NCBI RefSeq assembly: GCF_000153225.1
Contig: NZ_CH724148.1
Coordinates: 2,434,611 to 2,498,610, forward strand
Source of the DNA: Polaribacter irgensii 23-P
GTDB taxonomy: Bacteria > Bacteroidota > Bacteroidia > Flavobacteriales > Flavobacteriaceae
Direction of reading: 5' to 3'
Length of the DNA stretch: 64,000 nt
Shown here: piece by piece, positions 34,612 to 43,376 of the stretch
How positions within the stretch are numbered: position 1 is the stretch's first letter
Layout: each line of letters starts with the position of its first letter
Translations under genes and position numbers: made by a program
The notes under the pieces: generated by a model
Told to the model about the DNA's origin: nothing
Seen by the model: only the letters and a program-made list of their open reading frames with translations
Database searches by the model: none

Positions 34612-37600
34612 TTAGAATGAATATCTCAATCCAAATTGCATTTGCCATCTCGAAATTAAAGTAGAGTTGTATACAAATGTTTCTTTTAAATCCGAATTAA
34701 AACTATATGTAGGAGTTCCACCAGCATCTACCGAAACGCCAATTGGCTGCACAGCATTTGGCTGTTGTACTAAGCCCCAATCTGAATTTAACAAGTTACC
34801 AAAATTCAAAATATCGATGCTAAACTCCAAAGAGTTATTATTTTTAAATTTTAGATTCTGAATGAACTTTACATCCATTTTTCCTCTCCAAGGTGCTAAT
34901 GCAGCATACCGCTCTGCATACAGTCCTCGTCTCCCTTTTAAATAAACATCCTGTTTTATAAAGTTGTCTAAATTGACACCGTCATTTTCGTTCGCAAACT
35001 GCATTTCACTAATTTCTGAAGTCGTAGGAATGTAGATTAAATCATTTAAATTGGAACCGTCATTATTGATATCTCCCGCGTATGTATAATTAAAACGACC
35101 TCCTTGTGCTAACTCATAGAATGATGAAACGCTGGTAGTCCATTTATTATTTGCACCATAATTCCATGATTTAGAAGCCACACCAATAAAACGATGTTTA
35201 TCACCATACTTCGAATTTGCTAACGTTGCACTATTGACATTCGCTAGAGTAGGATTAAAATCAAAGGCATCACCCGTAATCTCTGCTTCTATTGAATTGA
35301 CATCTTTTGAATCTAAGTAATTATAAGCCGCCATTAAATACAAACCATTCTCAAAAGTTTTTTGCGCCTTAAAGGTTAAATTTAATGTTCTTCCTTTGTC
35401 TGAATTTGTAAATACGTAGGCACTATTTCCTTTGTCAGAACCATTGTAAATAGATCTATTATCAACGCCACCTAACGTACCGGTTGGGTTTTTCAGCCCC
35501 CAATTTTGAACATGAGAACCATTAATATCTTTTGTATAAGATAGGTCTGTTGTTAGAATCGTACCATCTTTTAACTTTAAATCTGCGCCAAAACTTGTTC
35601 TCCATACTTGTGGGAATTTAAAATTTGGGTCTACAACCTGATAATAGTATACATTTGGATTTCCTATCTGATTCCCTAACCAAACAAAAGGAAAACGACC
35701 TGTAAACAATCCTGAACCACCGCGTAATTGCAGTGTACTATCCCCATTGACATCCCAATTGAAACCAATTCTTGGTGAAATTAAAAAGTTATTATTAGGC
35801 ATTTGTGTAGAATCAAATAAAGCGGTTTCTCCTGTAGCCGGATTCGTATATGGAGTCTCTGGTAAATACAAGCTTTTGTCAATTACTTCTTGTGCCTTTT
35901 CTGCCGAATCAAAAAACAAAGGCTTGTCAAAACGAACCCCATAAGACAATTTAAAATCATCATTAACATTCCAATCGTCTTGCATGTAAAAAGCAAACTG
36001 ACCCACATTTGTTTCTGCTAATGCCCAAGAATCATTAGCATTATTGGTATTAAAAGTATTAAGAGCTCCGGCAGAAGCGTCTGCTAAAAGTCCATTAGAA
36101 ATACCTTCTCTAAAAGCATCCATACTCGCAAAATCACCACCAAAAGCACCAACATAGCCTCTGCTATCTCCAAGACCATAGGCTCCTAAATTAAACGAAT
36201 TATCAAATTCAAATTTTTCAAAAGAAAAACCAACTGTAAAGTTATGGTCACCGCTCGTAATATTTAAATTATTTGTAATTTGAAATACTTTTTGATCTAA
36301 TTTATTATTGATAGAAAATGGCTCATGCCCTGCAATAATATAATTTCCTCCGTTACCATCTTGAATTCTAAATGCTGGCATCGGTGATGACTTAGGAGTT
36401 CTGAAATCATCAAAATGCGTATACCCTGCCTGCAGTTTGTTTGTAATATTATTAGAAATTGAAGAATTTAATTCAACTAAGAAAGAATTTAAATTGTTGT
36501 TTATCTGATATCCTGTATTTTCAAACTGTAGCATTTGAGAACTTGGTCCTCTAAAACCCAATGCCGTTGGATGTGCTGGCAAATCTCTTGAAGCATTTAA
36601 AAAATTATAGACAAAAGACAATCGGTGGTCTTTATTAATATTCCAATCTAACTTAAACAATCCTTTGGTACTGTTAGAATTGTGTGTAAATCCTTCATAA
36701 GTACCAGTATCATAACCAATTCCTGCGAGGGCACTTTGTACTTCTTCTAAATCAGCTTTTAAAACTCTTGACTCATTAATCGCATTAGAGCCTGTGTTGG
36801 GTAACCAAGATTGCCCTAAATCAGATCTATCATCTTTTTCAAAATTTACAAAAACAAATAATTTATCCTTAATTATTGGAGCTCCAACACTAACCCCTAC
36901 TTGAGATTGATTTAATTTAGGAACAAATATATTTTCTCCTTTAATTGCTCCCCCTGTAAAATCCTGATTCCTGAAGAAACCATAAACCGTTCCAACTACT
37001 GCGTTTGTTCCACTTTTTGTTACTGCATTTACAGAAGCACCTGTAAAACCAGACAAAGTGACATCGTAAGGTGCTAAAGAAACCGAAATTTGTTCTATTG
37101 CATCTAAAGATACGGGCTGAGCTGCTGTTTGCCCTCCTGGAGTTGCTGCGTCAAGACCAAAAGGGTTGTTGAAAATAGACCCATCTAAGGTGAAATTGTT
37201 AAATTGATCATTTCTACCTCCGAATGAGCCACCGGAAGCAGCAGGATCTAAACGTGTAAAATCTGCAGCAGATCGAGAAATCGTTGGCAGCGTTCTTAAA
37301 TCTTTAGATTTAATACTTGTTTGCGCTCCTGTTCTTCCATTGTTAAAAACAGTGTTTTTGCCAGAACTGATCACAATTTCATCCAACATATTAGCGTCAT
37401 CTGACAATACTGCATTGATATTTGTTGTTTTCCCTAGCGTCAAAAATACATTTGTAATTTTTTGACTCTCAAACCCCACATAACTAATCGTGATGTTATA
37501 AGGACCTCCAATTCTTAAGTTAGAAATCAGATAACGTCCATTATCCTGCGCTATTGTCCCTGACACAGTTCCTGTAGGCGTGTGCACAACAACAATATTG

Positions 37601-37728
37601 GCACCAAATAATGCCGCTCCTGAACCCTCTGTAATCGTTCCACTAATTTTTGAAGTTGTTGTTTGTGCCTGCACAGAAAAACTAAAAATTAAAATTAGAG
37701 AACATAAAATAAGTAACTTTTGTTTCAT
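34612..37728 (-). CDS. TonB-dependent receptor, Oar-like
   Basis: A 1038-residue outer-membrane protein. It has a signal peptide (about 1-21, ending SVQAQ), an N-terminal carboxypeptidase-regulatory-like domain (about 24-112; ISGTITEGSGAALFGANIVV), a plug (about 115-245; RTGAQTSIKSKDLRTLPTIS) and a large barrel ending in WQMQFGLRYSF. The plug sequence TLDGSIFNNPFGLDAATPGG is typical of Oar-like receptors (Oar: the Myxococcus outer-membrane protein). No SusD partner is adjacent, so it is probably not part of a glycan-utilisation pair. The substrate is unknown; Oar-type receptors have been linked to protein or siderophore export and import. A strong terminator follows. Confidence 0.92.
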   Translation of the reverse strand: MKQKLLILCSLILIFSFSVQAQTTTSKISGTITEGSGAALFGANIVVVHTPTGTVSGTIAQDNGRYLISNLRIGGPYNITISYVGFESQKITNVFLTLGKTTNINAVLSDDANMLDEIVISSGKNTVFNNGRTGAQTSIKSKDLRTLPTISRSAADFTRLDPAASGGSFGGRNDQFNNFTLDGSIFNNPFGLDAATPGGQTAAQPVSLDAIEQISVSLAPYDVTLSGFTGASVNAVTKSGTNAVVGTVYGFFRNQDFTGGAIKGENIFVPKLNQSQVGVSVGAPIIKDKLFVFVNFEKDDRSDLGQSWLPNTGSNAINESRVLKADLEEVQSALAGIGYDTGTYEGFTHNSNSTKGLFKLDWNINKDHRLSFVYNFLNASRDLPAHPTALGFRGPSSQMLQFENTGYQINNNLNSFLVELNSSISNNITNKLQAGYTHFDDFRTPKSSPMPAFRIQDGNGGNYIIAGHEPFSINNKLDQKVFQITNNLNITSGDHNFTVGFSFEKFEFDNSFNLGAYGLGDSRGYVGAFGGDFASMDAFREGISNGLLADASAGALNTFNTNNANDSWALAETNVGQFAFYMQDDWNVNDDFKLSYGVRFDKPLFFDSAEKAQEVIDKSLYLPETPYTNPATGETALFDSTQMPNNNFLISPRIGFNWDVNGDSTLQLRGGSGLFTGRFPFVWLGNQIGNPNVYYYQVVDPNFKFPQVWRTSFGADLKLKDGTILTTDLSYTKDINGSHVQNWGLKNPTGTLGGVDNRSIYNGSDKGNSAYVFTNSDKGRTLNLTFKAQKTFENGLYLMAAYNYLDSKDVNSIEAEITGDAFDFNPTLANVNSATLANSKYGDKHRFIGVASKSWNYGANNKWTTSVSSFYELAQGGRFNYTYAGDINNDGSNLNDLIYIPTTSEISEMQFANENDGVNLDNFIKQDVYLKGRRGLYAERYAALAPWRGKMDVKFIQNLKFKNNNSLEFSIDILNFGNLLNSDWGLVQQPNAVQPIGVSVDAGGTPTYSFNSDLKETFVYNSTLISRWQMQFGLRYSF

Positions 37729-37782
37729 TTTTTATACTTTTTTGGTTGTTAATTTGAGATATCTGTAAATATATACCAAAAA

Positions 37783-37810
37783 AAAAGTCTACTATAAATA
37801 GTAGACTTTT
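37783..37810. terminator. Bidirectional terminator after rplI
   Basis: A 10-bp perfect stem (AAAAGTCTAC/GTAGACTTTT) with an 8-base loop is flanked by A/T runs on both sides. It ends the rpsF-rpsR-rplI transcript on the minus strand. Confidence 0.85.
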
Positions 37811-37840
37811 TTTTTTAACAAGTATTTAACATTTTGTTAA

Positions 37841-38287
37841 CTACTCTGAAACCACTTCAAAAGTAATATCAGCAACTACAGATCTGTGTAATCTTACAGA
37901 TGCTTCGTATTTACCTAATCTCTTTACAGAACCACCAACAACCTTAATAAATTTCTTATCTAAGTTTGTCCCTGCTTTTGCAAGTGCAGCAGCTACATCA
38001 ATATTGTTTACAGAACCAAATAATTTGTCTCCTGAGCCCACTTTAGATGCAATCTTAATTTCGTATCCTTTAATTGCATCTGCGATTACATTCGCATCTG
38101 CAATTAATTTAGCTTCTTTATAAGCACGTTGTTTCAAATTCTCTGCTAAAACTTTCTTCGCAGATGAAGTTGCTAAAACTGCTTGTCCTGACGGGATTAA
38201 AAAATTTCTTCCATATCCATTTTTCACGGCTACGAGATCATCTTTAAATCCTAAATTTTCTACGTCTTGTCTTAAAATCAATTCCAT
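37841..38287 (-). CDS. rplI: 50S ribosomal protein bL9
   Basis: Ribosomal protein L9, 148 residues, normal length. The N-terminal domain opens MELILRQDVENLGFKDDLVAVKNGYGRNFLIP, the family signature, followed by the long connecting helix and the C-terminal domain. It is the last gene of the rpsF-rpsR-rplI operon, 13 bases after rpsR, and is followed by a bidirectional terminator. Confidence 0.98.
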   Translation of the reverse strand: MELILRQDVENLGFKDDLVAVKNGYGRNFLIPSGQAVLATSSAKKVLAENLKQRAYKEAKLIADANVIADAIKGYEIKIASKVGSGDKLFGSVNNIDVAAALAKAGTNLDKKFIKVVGGSVKRLGKYEASVRLHRSVVADITFEVVSE

Positions 38288-38300
38288 GTTCTACGCTTTA

Positions 38301-38597
38301 TTATTTTAACAAATCTCCAACGTAAGGCATTAACGCTAAATGACGCGCTCTTTTGATTGCTTGCGCAACTTTACGTTGATATTTTAATGAAGTTCCTGTT
38401 AAACGTCTTGGTAAAATTTTACCCTGTTCGTTTACTAAATACATTAAGAAGTCTGCATCTTTATAGTCGATATACTTGATACCTTTCTTTTTAAATCTAC
38501 AGTATTTTGCTTCTTTCTTAGTGTCTATATCTAATGGCGTTAAATATCTAACGTCAGCAGATTTTCCACCTTTTGATTGTTGTTCTATCGTTGCCAT
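38301..38597 (-). CDS. rpsR: 30S ribosomal protein bS18
   Basis: Ribosomal protein S18, 98 residues. The core [21 protein letters not shown] and the conserved [30 protein letters not shown] are present. S18 binds S6 on the small-subunit platform; the two genes are adjacent (3-base gap). The N-terminal 20 residues are longer than in E. coli, as in other Bacteroidota. Confidence 0.98.
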   Translation of the reverse strand: MATIEQQSKGGKSADVRYLTPLDIDTKKEAKYCRFKKKGIKYIDYKDADFLMYLVNEQGKILPRRLTGTSLKYQRKVAQAIKRARHLALMPYVGDLLK

Positions 38598-38600
38598 TTC

Positions 38601-38942
38601 TTATTTTTTAGTAGATTTAACACGTTCAGTTCTAATTTTTGCCCAAGCAGCAGCATGTTTGTCTAATCTAATAGAAAGATAACGCATTACGCTATCATCT
38701 CTTCTAAACTCTAACTCAAATGCAGAAATCTCTTCTCCAGCAACTTTGTACTCTAACAAGTGATAAAAACCACTTTTCTTTTTTTGAATTGGATACGCTA
38801 ATTTTTTTAAGCCCCAATCTTCTTTAGAAATCATTTCGGCACCTCTAGAAACCAAATAGTCATTAAACTTTTGTACTGTCTCCTTTATCTGAGTATCAGA
38901 TAAAACGGGATTCAAAATGAAAACAGTTTCGTAATGATTCAT
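38601..38942 (-). CDS. rpsF: 30S ribosomal protein bS6
   Basis: Ribosomal protein S6, 113 residues, with the standard opening MNHYETVFILNPVLSDTQIKE and LAYPIQKKKSGFYHLLEY. It is the first gene of the operon. A TATATTTG -7 box lies 33 bases upstream. The leader is too short to hold the S6:S18 binding leader structure known in other phyla. Confidence 0.98.
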   Translation of the reverse strand: MNHYETVFILNPVLSDTQIKETVQKFNDYLVSRGAEMISKEDWGLKKLAYPIQKKKSGFYHLLEYKVAGEEISAFELEFRRDDSVMRYLSIRLDKHAAAWAKIRTERVKSTKK

Positions 38943-38975
38943 AAATTAAATTTTAATTGTTTATTTTTAAGGATG

Positions 38976-39010
38976 CAAATATAGGCACTTTTTAGTTATA
39001 ACTACTACAA
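38976..39010 (-). promoter_or_regulatory. rpsF: Promoter of the rpsF operon (TATATTTG)
   Basis: TATATTTG (38983-38976 on the minus strand) is a good -7 box. The nearest TTG (39010-39008) is 24 bases upstream of it, longer than the usual spacer, so the -33 assignment is weak. Confidence 0.4.
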
Positions 39011-39049
39011 TATCCAAAATGTTTGTATGCTTAAAGATTGCTGCCTCAT

Positions 39050-40135
39050 TTATAGATTGAACGCTTCGTTAATCTCTTCATAACACACTTTACCTTTAAC
39101 AATACTTAATCCTTTAGACAAACATAGATCTATTTCACAAGCTTTCTCCCAGCCATTATTAGCAAGCTTTAAGATAAAGGGGAGCGTAACATTGGTTAAC
39201 GCTAAAGTAGAAGTATGTGGCACTGCTCCAGGCATATTCGCTACACAATAATGTACAATATCGTCTATAATATAGGTCGGATCTTCGTGTGTGGTTGGTC
39301 TTGTAGTTTCAAAACAACCGCCTTGATCTACTGCCACATCAACTAAAACAGTTCCTGGTCTCATCTCATTAAGCATGTCTCTAGTAATTAACTTTGGTGC
39401 TTTTCCTCCTTTTACCAAAACCCCTCCAATTATTAAATCATGTGTTTTAATATGCTGTCTTATTGCATACTCATTAGAGAAAGCGGTTACTACGTGATTG
39501 GGCAGCACATCATTTACATACCGCAAACGCTTCATACTAATATCCATTATTGTAACGTGTGCTCCTAATCCTGCAGCCATTTTAGCTGCCTGAACACCCA
39601 CAACTCCAGCTCCTAAAACCAATACTTTCCCGGGTGCAACTCCAGGTACACCTCCTAATAAAATACCTCTTCCCTTTATTGGTTTCTCTAAATACTTTGC
39701 TCCTTGTTGTATCGCCATTCTTCCTGCAACCTCAGACATTGGTGTTAACAGAGGAAGCGTTCCTTCTTCATCTTCTACCATTTCATAGGCAATACAAATA
39801 GATTTACTTGCAATCATTGCTTTTGTTAAAGATTCGCTCGAAGCAAAATGGAAATACGTGAAGATAATCTGATTTTCTCTAACCAATGGATACTCCAATG
39901 CAATGGGTTCTTTGACTTTGATAATCATGTCACTTTTTGCATATACCTCTGCGATCGTTGGCAGTATAACTGCTCCCACATCGATATAGTCTTTGTCGAA
40001 AAAGCCACTTCCTTCTCCTGCTGTTGTCTGCACAAAAACGCCATGATTTTTCTTTGTAAGTTCAAAGACACCAGCGGGTATCATGCCTACTCTACTCTCG
40101 TTATTTTTAATTTCTTTGGGAATTCCAATTTTCAT
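39050..40135 (-). CDS. ald: Alanine dehydrogenase
   Basis: A canonical 361-residue alanine dehydrogenase that interconverts alanine and pyruvate with NAD. It has R15 (PKEIKNNESRVG), catalytic K75 (VKVKEP), catalytic H96 (TYFHF), the NAD-binding GAGVVGVQAA and D269-region DVAVDQGGCFET. All residues missing from the paralogue at 9655-10851 are present here, so this copy should be the active enzyme. It is monocistronic. A palindrome TGTGA-N6-TCACA lies 37 bases upstream of the ATG and may link it to a CRP-family regulator. Confidence 0.95.
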   Translation of the reverse strand: MKIGIPKEIKNNESRVGMIPAGVFELTKKNHGVFVQTTAGEGSGFFDKDYIDVGAVILPTIAEVYAKSDMIIKVKEPIALEYPLVRENQIIFTYFHFASSESLTKAMIASKSICIAYEMVEDEEGTLPLLTPMSEVAGRMAIQQGAKYLEKPIKGRGILLGGVPGVAPGKVLVLGAGVVGVQAAKMAAGLGAHVTIMDISMKRLRYVNDVLPNHVVTAFSNEYAIRQHIKTHDLIIGGVLVKGGKAPKLITRDMLNEMRPGTVLVDVAVDQGGCFETTRPTTHEDPTYIIDDIVHYCVANMPGAVPHTSTLALTNVTLPFILKLANNGWEKACEIDLCLSKGLSIVKGKVCYEEINEAFNL

Positions 40136-40723
40136 TTTTCACAATTTACGGGTTAAACGCACGTAAATTTACTGTGATTTGTTTCACAAAAATAAATAAA
40201 AAATTAATTTCCAAATTATTGTGATTGTATTAAAATCTACATAAAAAAAAAGAGGAATCAAGAATATCATTCGCGAATTTTAGGGCATCCATAACAGTTC
40301 TATCTATTCTCTAAAATTTTATGAACCTTGATGCTAATTTAAGATCCATATTAAAAAAACACCGACCATTACATCAATTGCACGTACGTTTTGTTTTAGA
40401 TTTAATTGCTAATAAATCTTAATATTCTGTCATCTTTTCATTCATTTTACCAATATATTTTCTATCATTCGCGAATAATCAATCATTACGAAATCCCCAA
40501 TTCAACCTCGTTTGCATTTAACACGAAATTTATTCCATTTAAGAAGCGCTGTTCTAGCTTCATTTTCATAATGAGTATACACTTGATTTTCTACTGTGAA
40601 CTGAAGTACTTATTTTTGAGTTTAGAACTGCATGCTCTAAAACTACAATCGCAATGATGTGGAAATATCTATCTTATATTTATTGGTTGTAGCCACACTT
40701 TTAATAAAATTCTAGCGATAACA
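40136..40723. other. Gene-free interval between ald and the barrel gene
   Basis: 588 bases without a convincing gene. The ald-proximal end holds the CRP-like palindrome. The rest is AT-rich; short frames (for example 33 codons at 40321-40422) show no recognisable family. The string ATCATTCGCGAAT occurs twice (near 40268 and 40467), which may be a remnant repeat. Confidence 0.5.
40164..40188 (-). promoter_or_regulatory. ald: CRP-like palindrome and -7-like box upstream of ald
   Basis: TGTGA-N6-TCACA at 40173-40188 matches the CRP/FNR-superfamily core. It abuts a TAAATTTA element (40164-40171) that may be the -7 box. A regulator bound here would overlap the polymerase footprint, which suggests repression, but the geometry is not proof. 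Confidence 0.4.
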
Positions 40724-41839
40724 TTAATTAAAATCGAACCGAACTCCTATAGAAATATTTCGAATACTTGTCCCTTTAAAAAGTGGATTCAAGTCGTACT
40801 TTACATATATACTTTTAGACGTATATCCCAAATAGGCACTCAATCCATAATTAATCGTATTCATATTAAAATGATCCAATTGTACTTCTTCGATATCCAC
40901 ACCATTTGCATCCGAGTATTCTAAATATTGCCTAGTTCCCAATTTAAAGCCTACGAAACCACCAAAACCTAATCGCATTGCTTTATTTGTTCTGTCTTTA
41001 ATTTCTCCGTCATCAAAGATTTTGTTTTTCGACAAGTCCCATTCGAAATGCATGGGGAAATTCAACTGCACATGTCTTAATCTGCTCTCTGATAATTGAT
41101 TTCCGTACATTTGAACTTCTGTCGTCTCTTCATTTTTAACATGAACTCGATTCTCTTTTAATCGCAGATTATTCCAAAGAAAAGAAACGCCATATTTAAA
41201 ATAAACCTGAGAAGGATCTTCCGTTAAACGCGTTTTCCACGTCCAACCCAATTCATAAAAATGCGATTGCCAAAACTCATATTCAGAATTGTTTAGAGAA
41301 GATAATTTATTATGATTAAGAACATTATTTAAACCCGCAGCAAAAACAAATTGTGTTTTTGTTCTCTTACTTGCCTTCTGATTTTTCTCTTCTTTAGAAC
41401 TAGCTTTAAACGCTTCATTTTTATCATCATTGTCTTTAAATGAAAGCTGTAGCACCTTGTTCCCAATAGTAAATGTATTCTTACTTGCCTTGTCCTCAAA
41501 AAAGGCATGCGAACTAGCGATTTTACCATTTGTTTTATCTTGCACCAATAGTTGCAATAACCGTTCTTGCTCCCCTACTAAATTTTCGATTTTTCTTGCG
41601 TGAAAAGCCGCAACTTCACGCTTTAATATCTCTGATGTGGCCTTTGTAATTTCACCCTTGTTTAACTGGATATCGATCGCAATTATCTTTACTTTTAAAG
41701 AATCTTTCTGATTTTTTGTGATTTCATCAATTTCTTTAGAAATTTCAAAAACTTCTTTTTCAAAAATTCTTTTTTCTTGTGCAATAAATGCATTTGTAGC
41801 GAACAAATACAATAAAATAGAGAGTATTAATTTTGTCAT
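40724..41839 (-). CDS. Outer-membrane beta-barrel protein with N-terminal coiled coil
   Basis: A 371-residue protein with a signal peptide (about 1-20, ending NAFIAQ), a long charged helical region (about 25-160, likely coiled coil) and a C-terminal region of amphipathic strands (about 165-371) ending in SIGVRFDFN, a typical last barrel strand. No enzyme motif is seen. It is the third gene of an operon with an anti-sigma-like protein and an ECF sigma factor, so it is a likely target or sensor of that system. The coiled coil would face the periplasm. Confidence 0.65.
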   Translation of the reverse strand: MTKLILSILLYLFATNAFIAQEKRIFEKEVFEISKEIDEITKNQKDSLKVKIIAIDIQLNKGEITKATSEILKREVAAFHARKIENLVGEQERLLQLLVQDKTNGKIASSHAFFEDKASKNTFTIGNKVLQLSFKDNDDKNEAFKASSKEEKNQKASKRTKTQFVFAAGLNNVLNHNKLSSLNNSEYEFWQSHFYELGWTWKTRLTEDPSQVYFKYGVSFLWNNLRLKENRVHVKNEETTEVQMYGNQLSESRLRHVQLNFPMHFEWDLSKNKIFDDGEIKDRTNKAMRLGFGGFVGFKLGTRQYLEYSDANGVDIEEVQLDHFNMNTINYGLSAYLGYTSKSIYVKYDLNPLFKGTSIRNISIGVRFDFN

Positions 41840-41870
41840 TTTTTGAGTTTTAAAGTTGGTGTTGTTCTTT

Positions 41871-42710
41871 TTAATTATTTCTACTTGCTACAGCCGCAGC
41901 AATATTAGTAATTCTATTTTTTAAGGCTTTTAAAAAATTATTGTCAAAAAAGTCGTCATTGATGGTCTGTTCTACTTCCGCTAAAATAATTTGAGGGTCT
42001 ACTTTCAAACTTGTTTTCTTTAGTTCTTTTTGGAGAATTACCAAAAAATTTACTTCGCGCTCACTCTTCTTTTTAACTGATGCACTTTTGCCCATCGGTT
42101 CATTTGAAACCGCGTACAACAGGTCTTCTAAATTTACTTTTATGCTGTTATTTGTATTTTGCCGCATTGGAGTTTTATCCATTGTCTCCGCTGTTATCAA
42201 GCTTACAACCACTTTATTTTCTTGGACATTAGCAATATTTTGATTTGCTTTATTCTCAGTAATTACACTGCGTAGCGCTGTTTTCTTATTGCGGTTTTTC
42301 TGTTTTTCTTTTATTGCTGTCAACTGATTTGCAAGACCCTTATCTTGAATAATTGCCTCCAAATGCACCTTCTTACTAATGATTGTTTTTACCGATACCT
42401 TTTCAATAGGAGGCTTGTTAAAACCGTTTCCAATAGTGCGTAAAATTTGCACCGTATCAAATGCCTGATGTACCAAAACTTTATCCATCGGAACCGCTCT
42501 TCTTAAATCGTTAGAAAACAAATACATGCCAATAGAAATTAGTACTAAAATAGTAGCTGTATACCGCGCATAATAAAGCCAATTGCCTGTTTTCGAACTT
42601 TGTTGCGCGTCTAATTGTGCAGACAAACGTTCCCAAGCAAAAACGGAAGGTACAATCTCTCTTTGCTCAAACTTCGCTCTTATGTTTTTGTCTGTTTTAT
42701 TTATTTTCAT
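41871..42710 (-). CDS. Putative anti-sigma factor, single membrane span
   Basis: A 279-residue protein with a short cytoplasmic N-terminal part (about 1-45), one membrane segment (about 46-65, YARYTATILVLISIGMYLF) and a long basic periplasmic part. The first part, KNIRAKFEQREIVPSVFAWERLSAQLD, resembles the N-terminal region of proteins that follow ECF sigma genes in flavobacteria. No zinc-binding ZAS motif is visible. It overlaps the sigma gene by 14 bases, which fits cotranslated sigma/anti-sigma pairs. The function is inferred from position and topology. Confidence 0.6.
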   Translation of the reverse strand: MKINKTDKNIRAKFEQREIVPSVFAWERLSAQLDAQQSSKTGNWLYYARYTATILVLISIGMYLFSNDLRRAVPMDKVLVHQAFDTVQILRTIGNGFNKPPIEKVSVKTIISKKVHLEAIIQDKGLANQLTAIKEKQKNRNKKTALRSVITENKANQNIANVQENKVVVSLITAETMDKTPMRQNTNNSIKVNLEDLLYAVSNEPMGKSASVKKKSEREVNFLVILQKELKKTSLKVDPQIILAEVEQTINDDFFDNNFLKALKNRITNIAAAVASRNN

Positions 42711-43254
42711 GTGCGAGTGTATTCATTTTAATATAATTCTCTTGCAATAATTTCCGAGCTTTACATAATTGCGATTTTGAAGTACTTTCAGAAACGCCTA
42801 ATTGCAGTGCTATTTCTGAATGCTTATATCCTTCTATTGCAAATAAATTAAAGACCATCTTATAACCGTTTGGCAATCTATCTATCAGTCTCTGAATATC
42901 TTCTTCGGAAGTGTTTTCTAAACTTTCTGTAGCTGCATCCTTAAAAAAATATTCTTCGTTACATACCTCGATAAAACTCTTTATACGCAGGTATGAAATG
43001 CAGGTATTTACCATAATTCTTCTAATCCATCCTTCAAAACTACCCTCGTGTTTGAATGTGGATAATTTAGTAAATACTTTTAAAAAACCTGACAACAGCA
43101 AGTCTTCCGCATGTTGCAAATCTTTTACATATTGCCTGCATACTCCCAACATTTTGGGAGAATGCTTCACAAATAATTGCTGTTGCGCATCCCTGTTGTT
43201 TTGTATCGCTTTTTCGATAAGCAATTTTTCGTTATGTAATTTGATGATTTTCAA
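42697..43254 (-). CDS. ECF-family RNA polymerase sigma factor
   Basis: A 185-residue sigma-70 family factor with region 2 (about 15-85; AEDLLLSGFLKVFTKLSTF and GWIRRIMVNTCISYLR) and region 4 (about 125-180; LPNGYKMVFNLFAIEGYKHSE and the helix-turn-helix IALQLGVSESTSKSQLCKAR). It heads a three-gene operon with a membrane anti-sigma-like protein and an outer-membrane barrel protein. A TATATTTG box lies 30 bases upstream. The signal that releases it is unknown. Confidence 0.9.
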   Translation of the reverse strand: MKIIKLHNEKLLIEKAIQNNRDAQQQLFVKHSPKMLGVCRQYVKDLQHAEDLLLSGFLKVFTKLSTFKHEGSFEGWIRRIMVNTCISYLRIKSFIEVCNEEYFFKDAATESLENTSEEDIQRLIDRLPNGYKMVFNLFAIEGYKHSEIALQLGVSESTSKSQLCKARKLLQENYIKMNTLAHENK

Positions 43255-43284
43255 TCCTCTTCACTTCTTTTTTTAAATGCCTTA

Positions 43285-43292
43285 CAAATATA
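43285..43292 (-). promoter_or_regulatory. -7 box TATATTTG of the ECF sigma operon
   Basis: TATATTTG on the minus strand, 30 bases before the ATG. A TTTG lies 16 bases further upstream (43312-43309), slightly closer than usual. Confidence 0.4.
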
Positions 43293-43376
43293 AAGACTAC
43301 AACACTTGCAAAAAGGTTGCTTGAAAAAAAAGAATTTTTAGCTTTAAATTTTATTAAAAAAGAAAACGTCTATAAA

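Noticed and set aside
38943..39010. S6:S18-binding leader RNA upstream of rpsF.
   Set aside because: The transcript leader would be only about 30 bases and shows no hairpin with the expected CCG loop.
40406..40657. An 83-codon open frame on the plus strand.
   Set aside because: Its composition is that of AT-rich noncoding DNA and no recognisable domain is present.
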